Part shown: one piece after another, positions 29,931-41,066 of the stretch
Position numbering within the stretch: position 1 is the stretch's first letter
Layout: each line of letters starts with the position of its first letter
DNA from: Basidiobolus meristosporus CBS 931.73
Taxonomy: Eukaryota; Basidiobolomycota; Basidiobolomycetes; Basidiobolales; Basidiobolaceae
DNA: 64,000 nt
Assembly: GCA_002104905.1 (NCBI GenBank)
Contig: MCFE01000460.1
Coordinates: 1-64,000 of the forward strand
Direction: 5' to 3'
Notes under the pieces: model-generated
What the model saw: the letters and a program-made list of their open reading frames with translations, nothing else
Database searches by the model: none
What the model was told of the DNA's origin: nothing
Made by a program: the position numbers and the translations under genes

Positions 29931-31772
29931 AAGCTGTCACTCTCTGCAATGTCTACTACTGCTATTACTGGAATTTTCCCTCTGCTGAAAAGCTGGATGG
30001 ATCTAACTACCAAGTGTGGAAGGTGAAGATGAAGATGCTGCTACAAGAAAGAGGCCTTTGGGATATTGTTATGGGAGAAGAATGTGTTGTAAGAGTCTTG
30101 GAGATATTGGAAGTGATTGGGAGAACAAGTAGATTATGTGGTTTTCACTTAATGATTTATTGAATGTAAAAGTAGTATTTATACTTTTACATGGTCTTGG
30201 CATTACAAACACGTAGAATAGGTTAAGGAAGGTCCCAAGAACATGTGTGCAAAGTTTGGGGCTGTTTGGACAACTTTGAGAATTTTCATGTTCTGGGTAC
30301 CTGGTATTTTGGTGAAAATATTCTAAGTAAATCCCGACAAGGAATTTGGTCAGTATTCTCTAGGATTTGAAGATGATGATCTAAGTGACTAAGTTAGGTG
30401 AATATTTAGGTGGAAAATACAAATTTTTACAACAGAATGACCTTCTAAAAACGTGGGAGAGGAAGCCTTAAAGTACCAGAAGAAAGAACAAAGTGCCTTT
30501 AACTGCATTTGCCTTAATGCCAAGGACAAATTGCTAATTCAATGCTCAAGAGCAAAAACGGCAAAGAATGCCTGGAAAGCATTGGAAGACACCTACCAGC
30601 CATGTTCAGCTGCCAAGAAAATGTATCTGAGACAAAAATTCTTTACCACAAAGATGCTGCCAGGAGAAGAAATGAAAAATCCAATTAACCAAATTACCCT
30701 GCTGGTAGATAAAATGGAATCTGTGGGTGTACCAACTACTGATGAGGCTGTGTTAGTTACCATCCTCCATAGCCTGACAGATGAGTTTCAGGGCCTTGTA
30801 TCAGCCCTAGAGTCCAGAACTGAAGATTTGACCTTAAATTACATATATGGAAGGCTCCTGGATGAAGAATTAAGAAAATTAAGCGCCAATAAGAAGGAAG
30901 AAGAAAATGCTCTAATAAGCAATGATAACCAACAAAGGAGGTACCCAAGACCCTACAAAGGCAACAGCAACCTGTTTTGTAACTACTGCAAAAGGAAAGG
31001 ACACACATCAGACCGGTGTCTCAAAAAGAGAGATAATCAGCAAAAGAAGCCTGAATATGGAAATGCTGCAACAACTGAAGATAGACTATTCATATCTGCA
31101 CTAAATATGACCACAAACAAGGATTCTCAGACGTGGTATATTGACTCTAGAGCATCTCAACACTTTACACACCAAAAAGAACTTTTTACTCAATATCAAG
31201 AAATTCCAATTAAGAAGGTTTTCATGGGTGACAATAGAACCCTTGATGCAGTGGGAGAAGGAACTATCCAAGTAAACCTTAGAAGCAGTGAAGGAAGCCA
31301 TACACTGACCTTTAAAGAAGTACTCTATGTACCAGAAATAGCCAAGAACCTACTCTCTATAAGTAAGGCCACAGCAGAAGGACTCAGTTTCAGTTTTGAC
31401 AATTCTGGATGCAGGATCACTGATCAAAATGGTGCCCATATTGCTTTGGGCATCAGAGATCAGAATCTATACAAGTTGACTTATATTCCATCATATTTGG
31501 AAGCCAAAAGAAGCAACTTAAATGAAGAAACACCAATGCTTTGGCACAGGAGATTTGGACACATCAATTTTGGTTATTTGCACAAAATGATCAAAGATCA
31601 GCTAATTTCTGGAGTAAAAATTGATCCCCCAGCTAATTTGGAGCACTGTGAAGCCTGCATATATGGGAAACAAGCCAGACAACTGTTCAAGAGCTCTGGG
31701 TTAATCAAAACTAAGAAAAAATTTGATCTAATTCACTCAGATCTGTGTGGACCTATGCAAAATTTATCCTAG
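29922..31772 (+). pseudogene. Interrupted gag and start of pol, copia copy 2
   Basis: Gag starts with MSPKLSLSA at 29922. One base is missing near 29975 compared with copy 4, which ends the frame early at about 30026. The solo LTR then interrupts gag at 30085-30434. From 30453 the frame is open again: Gag (EEALKYQKKEQSAFNC), the CCHC knuckle CNYCKRKGHTSDRC, and the protease site. The protease site reads DSRAS instead of DSGAS, losing the catalytic-motif glycine. The integrase zinc finger (HRRFGHINFGYL, CEACIYGKQ) follows. The frame ends at TAG 31770-31772, made by loss of one T in the run that reads ATCCTTAGG in the other copies. Confidence 0.9.
30085..30434 (-). repeat. Solo LTR inserted antisense into gag
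   Basis: 350 bp, reverse orientation, bounded by TGTTGTAA and TTACAACA. It is flanked on both sides by the same five bases GAATG (30080-30084 and 30435-30439), a target-site duplication. Removing one GAATG and the LTR rejoins gag in the wording of the other copies. No internal element sequence remains, so it arose by LTR-LTR recombination after insertion. Confidence 0.95.
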
Positions 31773-34246
31773 GCGGGATGAAGTATTTAATCACTTTTAT
31801 TGATGATTATACAAGATACACATGGGTCTACTTCATGGAGAGAAAGGAAGAAGCTCTGTCTAAGCTCAGGGAGTTTGAAGCCATGGTGGAGAGAGAAACT
31901 GGTGAAAAAATCAAGAAAATATGCTCTGACAATGGTGGAGAATATACCTCAAAACTCTTCATCCACTTCTGCAAGATTCATGGGATAAAGCAAGAGACTA
32001 CTGTACCATACTCCCCACAGCAAAATGGAGTAGCAGAACAAGCTAAAAGATCAATAATTGATATGGCAAGATCTATGATCCATGATCAAAAATTATCCTA
32101 TGATTTTTGGGCGGAATCAGTTGCCACTGCTGTATATCTTAAAAATAGGAGTTATAACAGAATACTTTGTGATTCTACTCCATTTGAAGCATGGTATGGA
32201 TACAGACCAAGTGCAGAACATCTAAGAATATTTGGGTGTACAGCATATGCCAAAAAACTGGCCGGAAATCAGTCAAAATTTGAGCCAAAAAGTATAAAAT
32301 GCATATTTTTGGGCAACTGCAATCAGAGTAAGGCATACAGACTCTACAATACCAAAGCAAAGAAGCTGATCAAGTCCAGGGATGTGTTGTTTGATGAAAA
32401 TTCAAAATTTTCACAAAAAATGACATCAGATGATGACAAAAATTTGATCTAAAGTCTGCTAATTGTCAGGATTGAATCAGAGCAAAACAATGAGAAATTT
32501 TTCACTCCAGAGGACTCTACAACCATGGTTCAGCCAGAATCAGTGCCCAGGAATATCTCAGAAGTGATCATTCCAGTATCAAATGCCTGGAGATCCAATT
32601 GGACAAGAAATAGCCCAAATTACTATATCAATGAGGGTACAAACTTAGCCTATGCCTATTCAGTCCATGTTGATGAACCCCAGACTGTAAAAGAGGCCCT
32701 AAATAGCCCTCAGACAAAATTTTGGAGATCTGCAATGACTGAGGAATATCAGGCCCTGATGGAAAATCAAATTTGGGACTTAGTCAAATTACCAACCAAC
32801 CAAAAATCAATTGGATGCAGATGGGTCTTTAAGACAAAATACAAGGCTGATGGTACAATTGAAAGATACAAAGCAAGACTTGTAGCCAAAGGATACTCTC
32901 AAACAAAAGGACTTGACTATACTGAGACCTTTGCACTGGTAGCCAAGTTTAATTCCATCAGATTAATATTGGCTATTGCAGCCAAATATAAGTTTTTTAT
33001 TCATCAAATGGATGTAAAAGCTGCATTTTTGAATGGAGAACTTGATGAGAACATGTATATGGACCAGCCTGATGGGTTTGTTGACCAAGATAACCCCCAT
33101 TTGGTCTGCAAGCTTAAAAAGTCACTATATGGTCTCAAACAATCACCAAGAGCCTGGAATTGCAAGATAGATTCTTATTTGGAATCTTTGAGTTTCAAAA
33201 GAAGTAATGCTGACTATAGTATATACTATAAGCCAGATAGAGCAAATCCAGTTCTATTAGCTCTATATGTGGATGATCTTATTATAGCTACCAATAACCT
33301 AGAAACATTGGAAGAGACTAAATCCAGCCTATCTAAGGAGTTCAAGATGTTTAATCTAGGTGAACTTAATTACTACTTAAGGATTAAGTTCTCCATAGAC
33401 AGAAGTACCCAGACTATCACCCTAAGCCAATCCAAGTATATTCAAGATATACTAAAGAAGTACAAAATGGAAGACTGTAAACCGGCAGCTACCCCAATGG
33501 AGACAAACCTTAATTTGGTCAGAACTCAACCAAATCAAGAGAGCTTGGTGCCATCTGAAAGCCCTGGCTTTCCTTATCAATCTATGGCCAGCAGTCTGAT
33601 GTATATCATGCTTGGAACACGTCCAGATATCTCATATTCAGTGGGAGTTGTCAGCCAACATAACCAGAACTATGGATCTGATCATATTGCAGCAGTTAAG
33701 CGGATTTTTAGATACCTAAAAGGAACTGCTGATATCTGCTTAAGATACACTTATAATGATTCAGAACAGGGTCTTGTGGGATACTCTGATGCTGATTGGG
33801 GACAAAATTTGGAAGACAGAAGATTCACCACAGGATACACCTTTCTTTACTATAAAGGAGCAATTTTATGGAATTCAAGAAAGCAACCAACCGTAGCACT
33901 TTCTACCACAGAGGCAGGGTATATGGCAGCCTGTGAAGCTACAAAAGAAGCAATGTGGTTAAGAAAGCTGTTTACAGATTTAGGCCTATGTCAAAAAACA
34001 CCTATTACTTTATTTCAAGATAATCAAGGATGTATACAATTAGGTAGAAATCCAACTTTTCATGCTAGAACCAAGCACATAGATATTAGACATCATTTCA
34101 TACGTGAAGCTATAGAGAATAACTTAGTTAGCTTAGTTTACTGTCCTACAGATGAAATGATTGCAGACATATTTACCAAACCATTAGCTAGAGACAAGTT
34201 TGAATATCTTAGGTCAAAATTAGGACTAGTCAGTATGAACATTTAG
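31745..34246 (+). pseudogene. Pol of copia copy 2 with one nonsense codon
   Basis: After the frameshift at about 31770 the frame runs unbroken to 34246 except for TAA at 32450-32452, where the other copy has TCA. Domains: integrase core (FIDDYTRYTW, SDNGGEY, PQQNGVAE), a linker, reverse transcriptase (FLNGELDENMYMDQPDGF, LYVDDLIIA), and RNase H (GYSDADWGQ, STTEAGYMAACEA, DNQGCIQ). Only two lesions separate this pol from an open reading frame. The product would be a polyprotein processed by the element's protease. Confidence 0.92.
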
Positions 34247-34248
34247 CT

Positions 34249-34257
34249 GAGTGGGAG
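34249..34257 (+). promoter_or_regulatory. Polypurine tract of copia copy 2
   Basis: GAGTGGGAG directly before the 3' LTR, three bases after the pol stop. By position this primes plus-strand synthesis. The same tract precedes the LTR at 5700. Confidence 0.7.
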
Positions 34258-34606
34258 TGTTGTAAAAATTTGTAATTCCACCTAAATATTCACCTAACTT
34301 AGTCACTTAGATCATTACCCTCAAATCCTAGAGAATACTGACCAAATTCCTTGCCAGGATTTACTTAGAATATTTTCACCAAAATACCAGGTACCCAGAA
34401 CATGAAAATTCTCAAAGCTGTCCAAGCAGCCCCAAACTTTGCACACATGCTCTTGGGACCTTCCTTAACCTATTCTACATGTTTGTAATGCCAAGACCAG
34501 GTAAAAGTATAAATACTACTTTTACATTCAATAAATCATTAAGTGAAAGCCACATAATCTACTTGTTCTCCAAGTCACTTCCAATATCTCCAAGACTCTT
34601 ACAACA
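34258..34606 (+). repeat. 3' LTR of copia copy 2
   Basis: 349 bp, TGTTGTAA ... TTACAACA, same length as the 5' LTR and very similar to it. Confidence 0.95.
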
Positions 34607-34685
34607 AGGGAAAGTTTGAAAATTACAGATAACTTCCTAGACTCATGGATTTTCAGAATTGGTTTACATCAGTTGACCTAAATCA

Positions 34686-34878
34686 TGTTGTAAGAGTTTT
34701 GGAGATTCTGGAAGTGATTCAGAGAACAAGTTGATTATGTGATCTCACTTAATGATTTGTTGAATGTAGGAGTAGTATTTACACTTTATATGTAGACAGA
34801 GTTCTCCAAGATTTGTAAAAAGTAATCCAAGTGACTAAGTGAGGTGTATATTCCAGTGTAGTTACAAAGTTTACAATG
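34686..34878 (-). repeat. Shortened, diverged copia LTR
   Basis: Begins TGTTGTAAGAGTTTTGGAG and keeps GATTATGTG, ACTTAATGATTTGTTGAATG and GTGACTAAGTGAGGTG in LTR order. It lacks about 150 internal bases and ends in a worn TTACAATG. An older copy than its neighbour. Confidence 0.75.
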
Positions 34879-34904
34879 CTGCCACTCAACTAAGTACTCA
34901 TATT

Positions 34905-35251
34905 TGTTGTAAGAGTCATGGAGATATTGGAAGTGACTGGGAGAACAAGTAGATAATGCGGTTTTCACTTAATGATTTATTGATTGTAAAAGTAGTATTT
35001 ATACTTTTACATGGCCTTGGCAAAACAATATGTAGAATATGTTTACAAAGGTCCCAAGAGCATGTGTGCAAAGTTTGGGGCTGATTGGACAACTGTGAGA
35101 ACTTTCATGTTCTGGGTACCTGATGTTTTGGTGAAAATATTCCAAGTAAATCCCAACAAGGAATTTGCTCAGAATTCTCTAAGATTTGTAGGTAATGATC
35201 TAAGTGATCAAGTTAGGTGAATATTTAGGTGGAATTCCAAAATTTACAACA
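34905..35251 (-). repeat. Solo copia LTR
   Basis: 347 bp on -, TGTTGTAA (34905) to TTACAACA (35251), with all LTR landmarks. Flanking five-base duplications are not evident (ATATT and TTGTG). Confidence 0.9.
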
Positions 35252-35280
35252 TTGTGCCCGAGTAAGTCTGCTAGCAGCTA

Positions 35281-35612
35281 TGGTAACAGTCAGCTCACTG
35301 GTTCTAGCAATATATGCACCTGTACATCTCCACCTCTGTAGAAAACCATTTCCAGAGGACGATTATCTCAGCTCTAACCCAAATTCAGTGGAATCAGAAA
35401 ACCGTGGGTCTGTGTTGACACTGATGCGGTTGTTCTTGGCACAAAAGCTTGATTTGTGTAACTGGTTGGTAGAATTCCGTAGTTTGCCGCGAAGCCCTAA
35501 TCAAGGTAACTCACCCAAGGAGTGGTTATTGCTTGGTAGAAGCCAAGTTGGTAATAATGATCAAGCGGTGAGTGTGATCAATATTCCACTGTGCAACGAT
35601 CGAAATGCCTAA
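35281..35612 (+). CDS. Doubtful ORF next to a solo LTR
   Basis: An open frame beginning ATGGTAACAGTCAGC that would encode about 110 residues. It has a hydrophobic start (MVTVSSLVLAIYAPVHLHLC) that could be a signal peptide, followed by a polar region. The frame also runs upstream into the LTR, so it may be the end of a gene cut by the LTR insertion. No recognisable domain. A GTAACT inside could be a splice donor. Weak call. Confidence 0.2.
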
Positions 35613-37592
35613 TTGGTGCCAACCTAATTAGTTGTTCAATCAGTTTTTTGAGCGGGGGCGATGCCCAATGAGAGCTCACCGAGGTCTTGGAGATGACTTA
35701 CCGACAAACAAATAGAGGATTGATACCGACTATGCTGTCCACATCCCAATACCGCTGTGCATATTAACCTACCAACTATGTCCTTCAGCTAGCCTTTTTT
35801 CATCGATCTGGTCGGTACACAACCATCCCGGGCCATTAATTAATGTATCGTTTGTATATAATCTATATACACCATGCATTGTTATGCATCAGTGTTGATA
35901 GCCAATACTTTGCACAAAGCAGATGTGCCAATGTGCACCAAACCAGAACAAACCCCATTTTGTGATACCCATATCCATGCACGGAGAGGATTCTCGAGGA
36001 TCATCCAAGCTCCATGTCGAAGCCCACATTCGCTTTCCTGATGATCCCACATGAAAATCCACGCATTTACAGGGCCTGAATGATATCATCAGTGATCCGA
36101 CTCTTTTCTATTTAGAACATTACGGTTGCGTTCGTGGAATCCACACAAATGCTTAAGTTGCGAGGAAGCCGGATCATCAGTTGGTCGTAGTGATCATTGT
36201 GTGCTCTTTGGGAGGCGTGAGTTCACCACAACACAGTCATTGGTTGCCCTAGTAGACAGTACAAAGATAGGTGATGCCCCTTAGGCCTTGCCAAATCCTG
36301 TATTGGTTCCTTTAACTGCCAAGCCTCGTGCTGCATTGACCTGAAGGCCATACAGTACGGGCCCTGCTTTGGCACTTGGCATATGGATCAGAGCTTGCCA
36401 GGCTGTATAAGGCCGCCCATAGCTCACCGGTTCACGAGGCGCACTTGGCCTCCACTGAACGGCCAGAAAATGAGACAACGTGAGGCTATGGAGATCCAAC
36501 CTTTTATTTGTTATCGCGGCCTTGACTCCAGCTGATTACAAATCTCTCGCTCTTACCAGTCATGATTCCTGATGTATGATTACATCAATGGTACTGTTGC
36601 ATCAGCCAGCGAATCATGATCTAAGATTGCCAAGAAACAAGGTGCTCAGGGAGGTGTCTTAAATCTACCACCAGGAAACTACGGCGTCCGCCTGGGAGTT
36701 GGTTGCCATCGCTGTAGCGCAGAGACAGCGAAAGTGAGTGATCCGATCAGCGCTCTACCCAACTGAGATGGATCGGATCGTGTGGGTCTGGATCTTCGGC
36801 GGCCTGGATGCTTGGCACAACAAGGTCAAGAAAGACAGATTCCGATTCATGAATCTAATAGCTCTCATGCGGTACATAATGTAGGCCTTCATCAATTCAC
36901 AAATATGGTCGTGCTATTTGGTGTTTATTACCTGCATGAGCATGTGGATCTGCTAGCTTCTAATCTCCATGGGCGTGTAAATCCGCCACCCTAACCAAAC
37001 CCACAGCATCCCATTCACACACAAGTCCGATCATTGCTCGGCAAACAAGAATCGCAGGCTAGCAAACATCCCACAGCCTCGGCCTTCCGTGATGGCTTCG
37101 TTACCCACCAAGGCGTGGAATTATGCTCCTGGTGTTGTCCTGATTGATTCACTCTGGTGTTAGCTGAGCCAGGAAGTAGGTTTCGAGATCAATATATGCT
37201 GGTGTCACACACCTTCATTTGTCGTGTTCAGTAGGAATCAATATATTTACATCATCAATGATGGATAAGGAAACCCATTAATGCCCAAAATGCACATTAA
37301 AAGGGGAGTACGCTCGTGCATTCGGAGCTTGTCAATCCCTCGTGAACACTCTTCTGAACTGGCTGAGTCAACGTGTTTTTTTGCTTGGACAGGCTCCCAT
37401 TCTATCGCTAACAGTGAATATTTAAATACTCTGAGTGCTAAACTCTTGCTGCTCTTAACAAGCCATATTCGATCTTCTCACCTTTGATTCGCACAGCCCC
37501 ACCCCTTAGCTTAGGCCCAACGTCGCTTCCCTTTTTTCCTGCTTAGTAGCCCACCACAGAGCAAGTTCAAATCATTCCAAGAGAGACTAGCC
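35613..37592. other. Intergenic; tRNA-like fragment, no supported gene
   Basis: No gene is supported. A - strand frame at 36499-36281 reads protein-like (SYGRPYTAWQALIHMP) but stands alone. A D-arm-like box (CTCAGTTGGGTAGAGCGC on -) lies at about 36749-36766 without the other arms of a tRNA. CT-rich DNA at 37440-37560 precedes the ceramide synthase gene and is probably its promoter. Confidence 0.4.
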
Positions 37593-38903
37593 ATGGAGGT
37601 AGGAAGCCCATCAAGCCTTCGCACCCCCGTCACCAAGAAAGCTACTTTGAAGGGCACATTGCATCTTTGGTGGGAGGTTCTCATTGACCACCAGATAGGT
37701 AAGGCGTCCTGTATCTCTCATATTTTCAGACGCAACCTAACCAGACTCTACAGAGTTCCCACTGATCGTCATTCTGGGGATCATCATCGGAGATATCCTG
37801 CGTATCCCCTTGGCTGCCAAATTTCTTAGGATCCAGTATCGGGTGCCTGGCGACGAGGGCCTCTATGCAAGCGGCATGGATGATCTGTATTTTGTGTTCT
37901 TCTGGGTGAACGTGTTCACTTTCCTACGTGCCTCCGTCATGGAGTATGTGCTGAAGCCTGTAGCCAAGCACGGCGGGATTCGTAGTAGCCGTTCCCAACA
38001 GCGGTTTCTGGAGCAGAGTTGGCTATTCTTATACTACACGATCTCATGGTCCATCGGATTAGTAAGTAGACTCCTTTGCACGGTAGCGACCTGCCGCGCG
38101 CATTCCAAACTAACGCGATTCAGTATATAATCTATAACAGCCCGTACTGGAAGAACACCGCCCACTTCTGGATTCATTACCCGCACAAAACCGTCCCTCA
38201 TCTGTCGAAATGGTATTACCTGGTTCAGACTGGGTTCTGGCTGCAGCAATTCTTCGTCTTGCATGCGGAGAAGAAGCGGAGCGACTACCCGCAAATGGTT
38301 GTCCATCATGTGGTGACCAGCTTGTTAATTACCCTGTCGTACATGACCTACTTCACCCGCATTGGAACGTCGGTGCTGTGTATTATGGACTCTGCGGATA
38401 TCGTTTTGTCGGTAAGTCGGTGATTCTCGAAGCAAGGACACACTGGACTCTCTAATAATCGATTGACACTACCTCCCCCTAGCTGGCGAAATGTCTCCGG
38501 TATATGAAGTTCCAAAAAGCATGCGACTACGTCTTTGGCAGTTTTGTACTTGTCTGGGCCTACACACGGCACTACCTATGCCTGAAAATCATGTGGAGTA
38601 TCTGGAAAGAGGTCGACCTCTATTTGCAGGTTGATTGCAAGCCTTCCCAAGGGAGGTTCCAATGCCGCGAGTTGCAGTACTTCTTCATCGGCCTCTTCGC
38701 GGTTCTCCAGATATTGATGATCATCTGGTTCGGTCAAATTTTGAAAGTGATCTGGAGAGTGCTTACTGGTGCGAACGCTGCGGATTGTCGAAGTGATTCT
38801 GAAAGGTTGGTTGGTTTTGTTTGGCCGATGGCTCGTACGCTTTCCTGCATATCTCTAAACCGTTCGAATTTGTAGTGAACAACTGAAACACAAGCAGGCA
38901 TGA
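37593..38903 (+). CDS. lac1: Ceramide synthase (Lag1/Lac1 family, TLC domain)
   Basis: Acyl-CoA-dependent N-acylation of sphingoid bases in the ER membrane. Five exons (37593-37698, 37754-38061, 38124-38411, 38483-38805, 38876-38903) give 350 residues. The Lag1 motif is present: DYPQMVVHHVVTSLL with the catalytic His pair at 199-200, then SYMTYFTRIGTSVLCIMDSADIVLSLAKCLRYM with the conserved acidic residues. Several hydrophobic helices surround it. The assignment of a final 28-nt exon (ending KHKQA) is less certain: without that splice the frame would end at 38875 with a different tail. No homeobox-like domain is present, as expected for fungal forms. CT-rich DNA lies upstream. Confidence 0.93.
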
Positions 38904-40428
38904 AGCTTTTGGAGGGGTTTCTCGCATCCTAAACATCGATTATTTACTGTACTCACCATGTATATATATCGCATCTGTTCGTTTTAACCTTATTTAATCA
39001 TATGTCTATCACATAAAATCAGTCAACCCTAGAATAGTCCCCCTCCTCTGTATTAACACCTCTAACCACAGAAAATAAAGAACAGCTTGTCCAGTATCTG
39101 TACAGTGTGTTGGGCCTTTAGGGGGCGAGTGCTCCTAGCTACCGGAGGTTAATTCTCCCGACCCATTTATCCCGTGCTGACCATCCGGATGAAGTTGTGC
39201 ATTCGACCCGCCTGCCTCGTGGACTGCCAATGATGTGATTAACCTTTGGAAATTAAGGTAATAGCCGTTGATTTTCAGCGCAACATCAACTTCACTCATT
39301 CCCACTTTTCGCATCGAATGTGTTACCTTCGATTCACGTGAGAATACCAGTTGAAGCCTTCCTAGCCATGTGCCAAGATTAAATCGATCATCAATCAGAT
39401 CATTGGCTTGGTATTATGGCCAACCATTGAGGTAAGAGTGACAAGAAACGTGAGTATGAAGTCATTACTACCATCCGTGGCAAACCAAAGGATCGATCGT
39501 TCTGGTGTATCTTTCAATAATCTGTGCAATGTAGCAGTATTCTGTTGGAAACTTGGGCTTCGAGCAACAATACTATCACATCACTCATAGCACACTTTAG
39601 TAAGCGTGAGTATTTCCACACCTAGTCGTCATTGTTGGATAAATGTTACGGAAATGCCGCGTTTATTGATAACTCAGCGCCTGCATATCAGCTGAGGATC
39701 TGGGCCAGCAGATCTCTAAAACGCACCTGATATTCGAACCCTGGCCCAAGAATTGAAGATAGTTGGATAGAGCCCTTGCGTTTCGGCGATCCTTGATGTT
39801 GATTCGAAAGAAGTTGGTTTTTCATGTGCTAGTATATTGAGCGGGAATAGAATATATGTAGCGTAGACGATGACCCCAACATCAAATATGAACGGACTAG
39901 GTGTGTGCAATGTTTCCATCTTCGTAATGGTCTAATGATACTGAAGGATCACTAAGCTCTTGTTCAGCAAATCGGCCTAACATATGGTGCATATATATCA
40001 ACGAGCCGCGGCAATATTGGTTATTTGTGATGATGAGCAGGGTAGATTTTGGGAGCACTCCGAAAATTCTATTTTCCAGTATTTTATCTATTCTTCAGTA
40101 TTGTCAAATGCGACGATCCTCAGAGCTTGAGCTCTACACGGGATATTCCTACCCAATCACTACAATATCATCAGCACTTGTATGGAAAAGATATGAATAC
40201 CATCGAACCGTCCAAGAGAAATCCAATTTAAAATTTCTGATGGTAGCCTCAATCAGGATATATTTATACCAGATGAGTTGGTGTGGTTCTTAACTATTTT
40301 GTGTGTACTTCGTGTAAAGTTGATGCCAGAACAATGCCTTGATGGTAATAAGGAACCCCCCCCCAATACTTAGGCAACCAGAATTAGGGCTCTGTGGTAT
40401 TTTGGCAATGTTAGATGATGGCATGGTT
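38904..40428. other. Intergenic, no supported gene
   Basis: AT-rich; only short frames. A run of ten C lies near 40357. Confidence 0.4.
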
Positions 40429-41066
40429 TGTTACCAGATTTTATAAGGATCTTGGTTGTGATAGGAAGAACCAGAAGATCATGTGGTATTCACCTAATAA
40501 TTCATTGAATGCAAAAGTGGTATTTATACTCTACAAATTCTTGGCAAACAAGCGTACAAAAATACCCTATGAAAAATCTCAAACTTGGAATTCATCTGAT
40601 TTTCAGCTGGTATTCTGCTGCTATTCTAGTGGTATTTTGCTGGTATTCAGATGGTATTTTTCCTTCACATTTTTAGTTGCAATTTTTGGTGGAAGTAGGA
40701 AGCAGCTGATTACCAAATTTAGTATGAATGTTAGTTGGCCTAGTCTACTACTGGAAAATATGTCTGCTTGTCTGCCCAGCAGCTAGTACCTGCGATATTC
40801 AGAGCTGTCAATTTTAAGATACTTGGGATTCAGCTGATGTTATGATGGTATTCTGCTGGCTTTTTCTTGATTTTTTCTTAGGGATATGTCTAGGAAAGTC
40901 CCAATAACGTGGGTACAAGGCTTGGGGCGTTTTGGACAGCTTTGAGAAATATCGCATTCCTAGTATCAAACGTCTTGGTAAAAAAATGATTGGTAGATCC
41001 CAACAGAGAATTCGGTTAGGAAATAGTACAGGTTGTAAAATAGGATCTAAATTGCAAAGCTACAAT
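40429..41066 (-). repeat. Old long LTR relic related to the copia family
   Basis: The two halves match the reversed family LTR. 40429-40560 has GATCATGTGGTATTCACC, ATTCATTGAATGCAAAAGTG and GTATTTATACTC. 40900-41066 has CAAGGCTTGGGGC, TTTGGACAGCTTTGAGAA and GATCCCAACAGAGAATTCGG. Between them are about 300 extra bases with a repeated GGTATTCTGCTG / GGTATTTTGCTGG wording. It is either a longer sister LTR or an LTR with an insertion. Confidence 0.65.

Larger units (their letters stand above)
29569..34606 (+). mobile_element. Ty1/copia-family LTR retrotransposon, copy 2, with both LTRs
   Basis: The most complete copy: 349-bp LTRs at both ends (29569-29917, 34258-34606), a primer-binding site directly after the 5' LTR, gag, protease, integrase, RT, RNase H, and a purine tract before the 3' LTR. 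A 350-bp solo LTR of the same family sits antisense in gag (30085-30434). The two LTRs differ at roughly a dozen or more positions by eye, so it is not a very recent insertion. The five bases flanking the two ends (TATAC and AGGGA) do not match, so the original target duplication is lost or the ends come from recombination. A frameshift and a nonsense codon in pol make it inactive by itself. Confidence 0.95.

Noticed and set aside
36720-36790. A functional tRNA gene on the - strand
   Set aside because: Only the D-arm is recognisable. No closing anticodon stem, T-arm box B or acceptor pairing was found, even allowing an intron.
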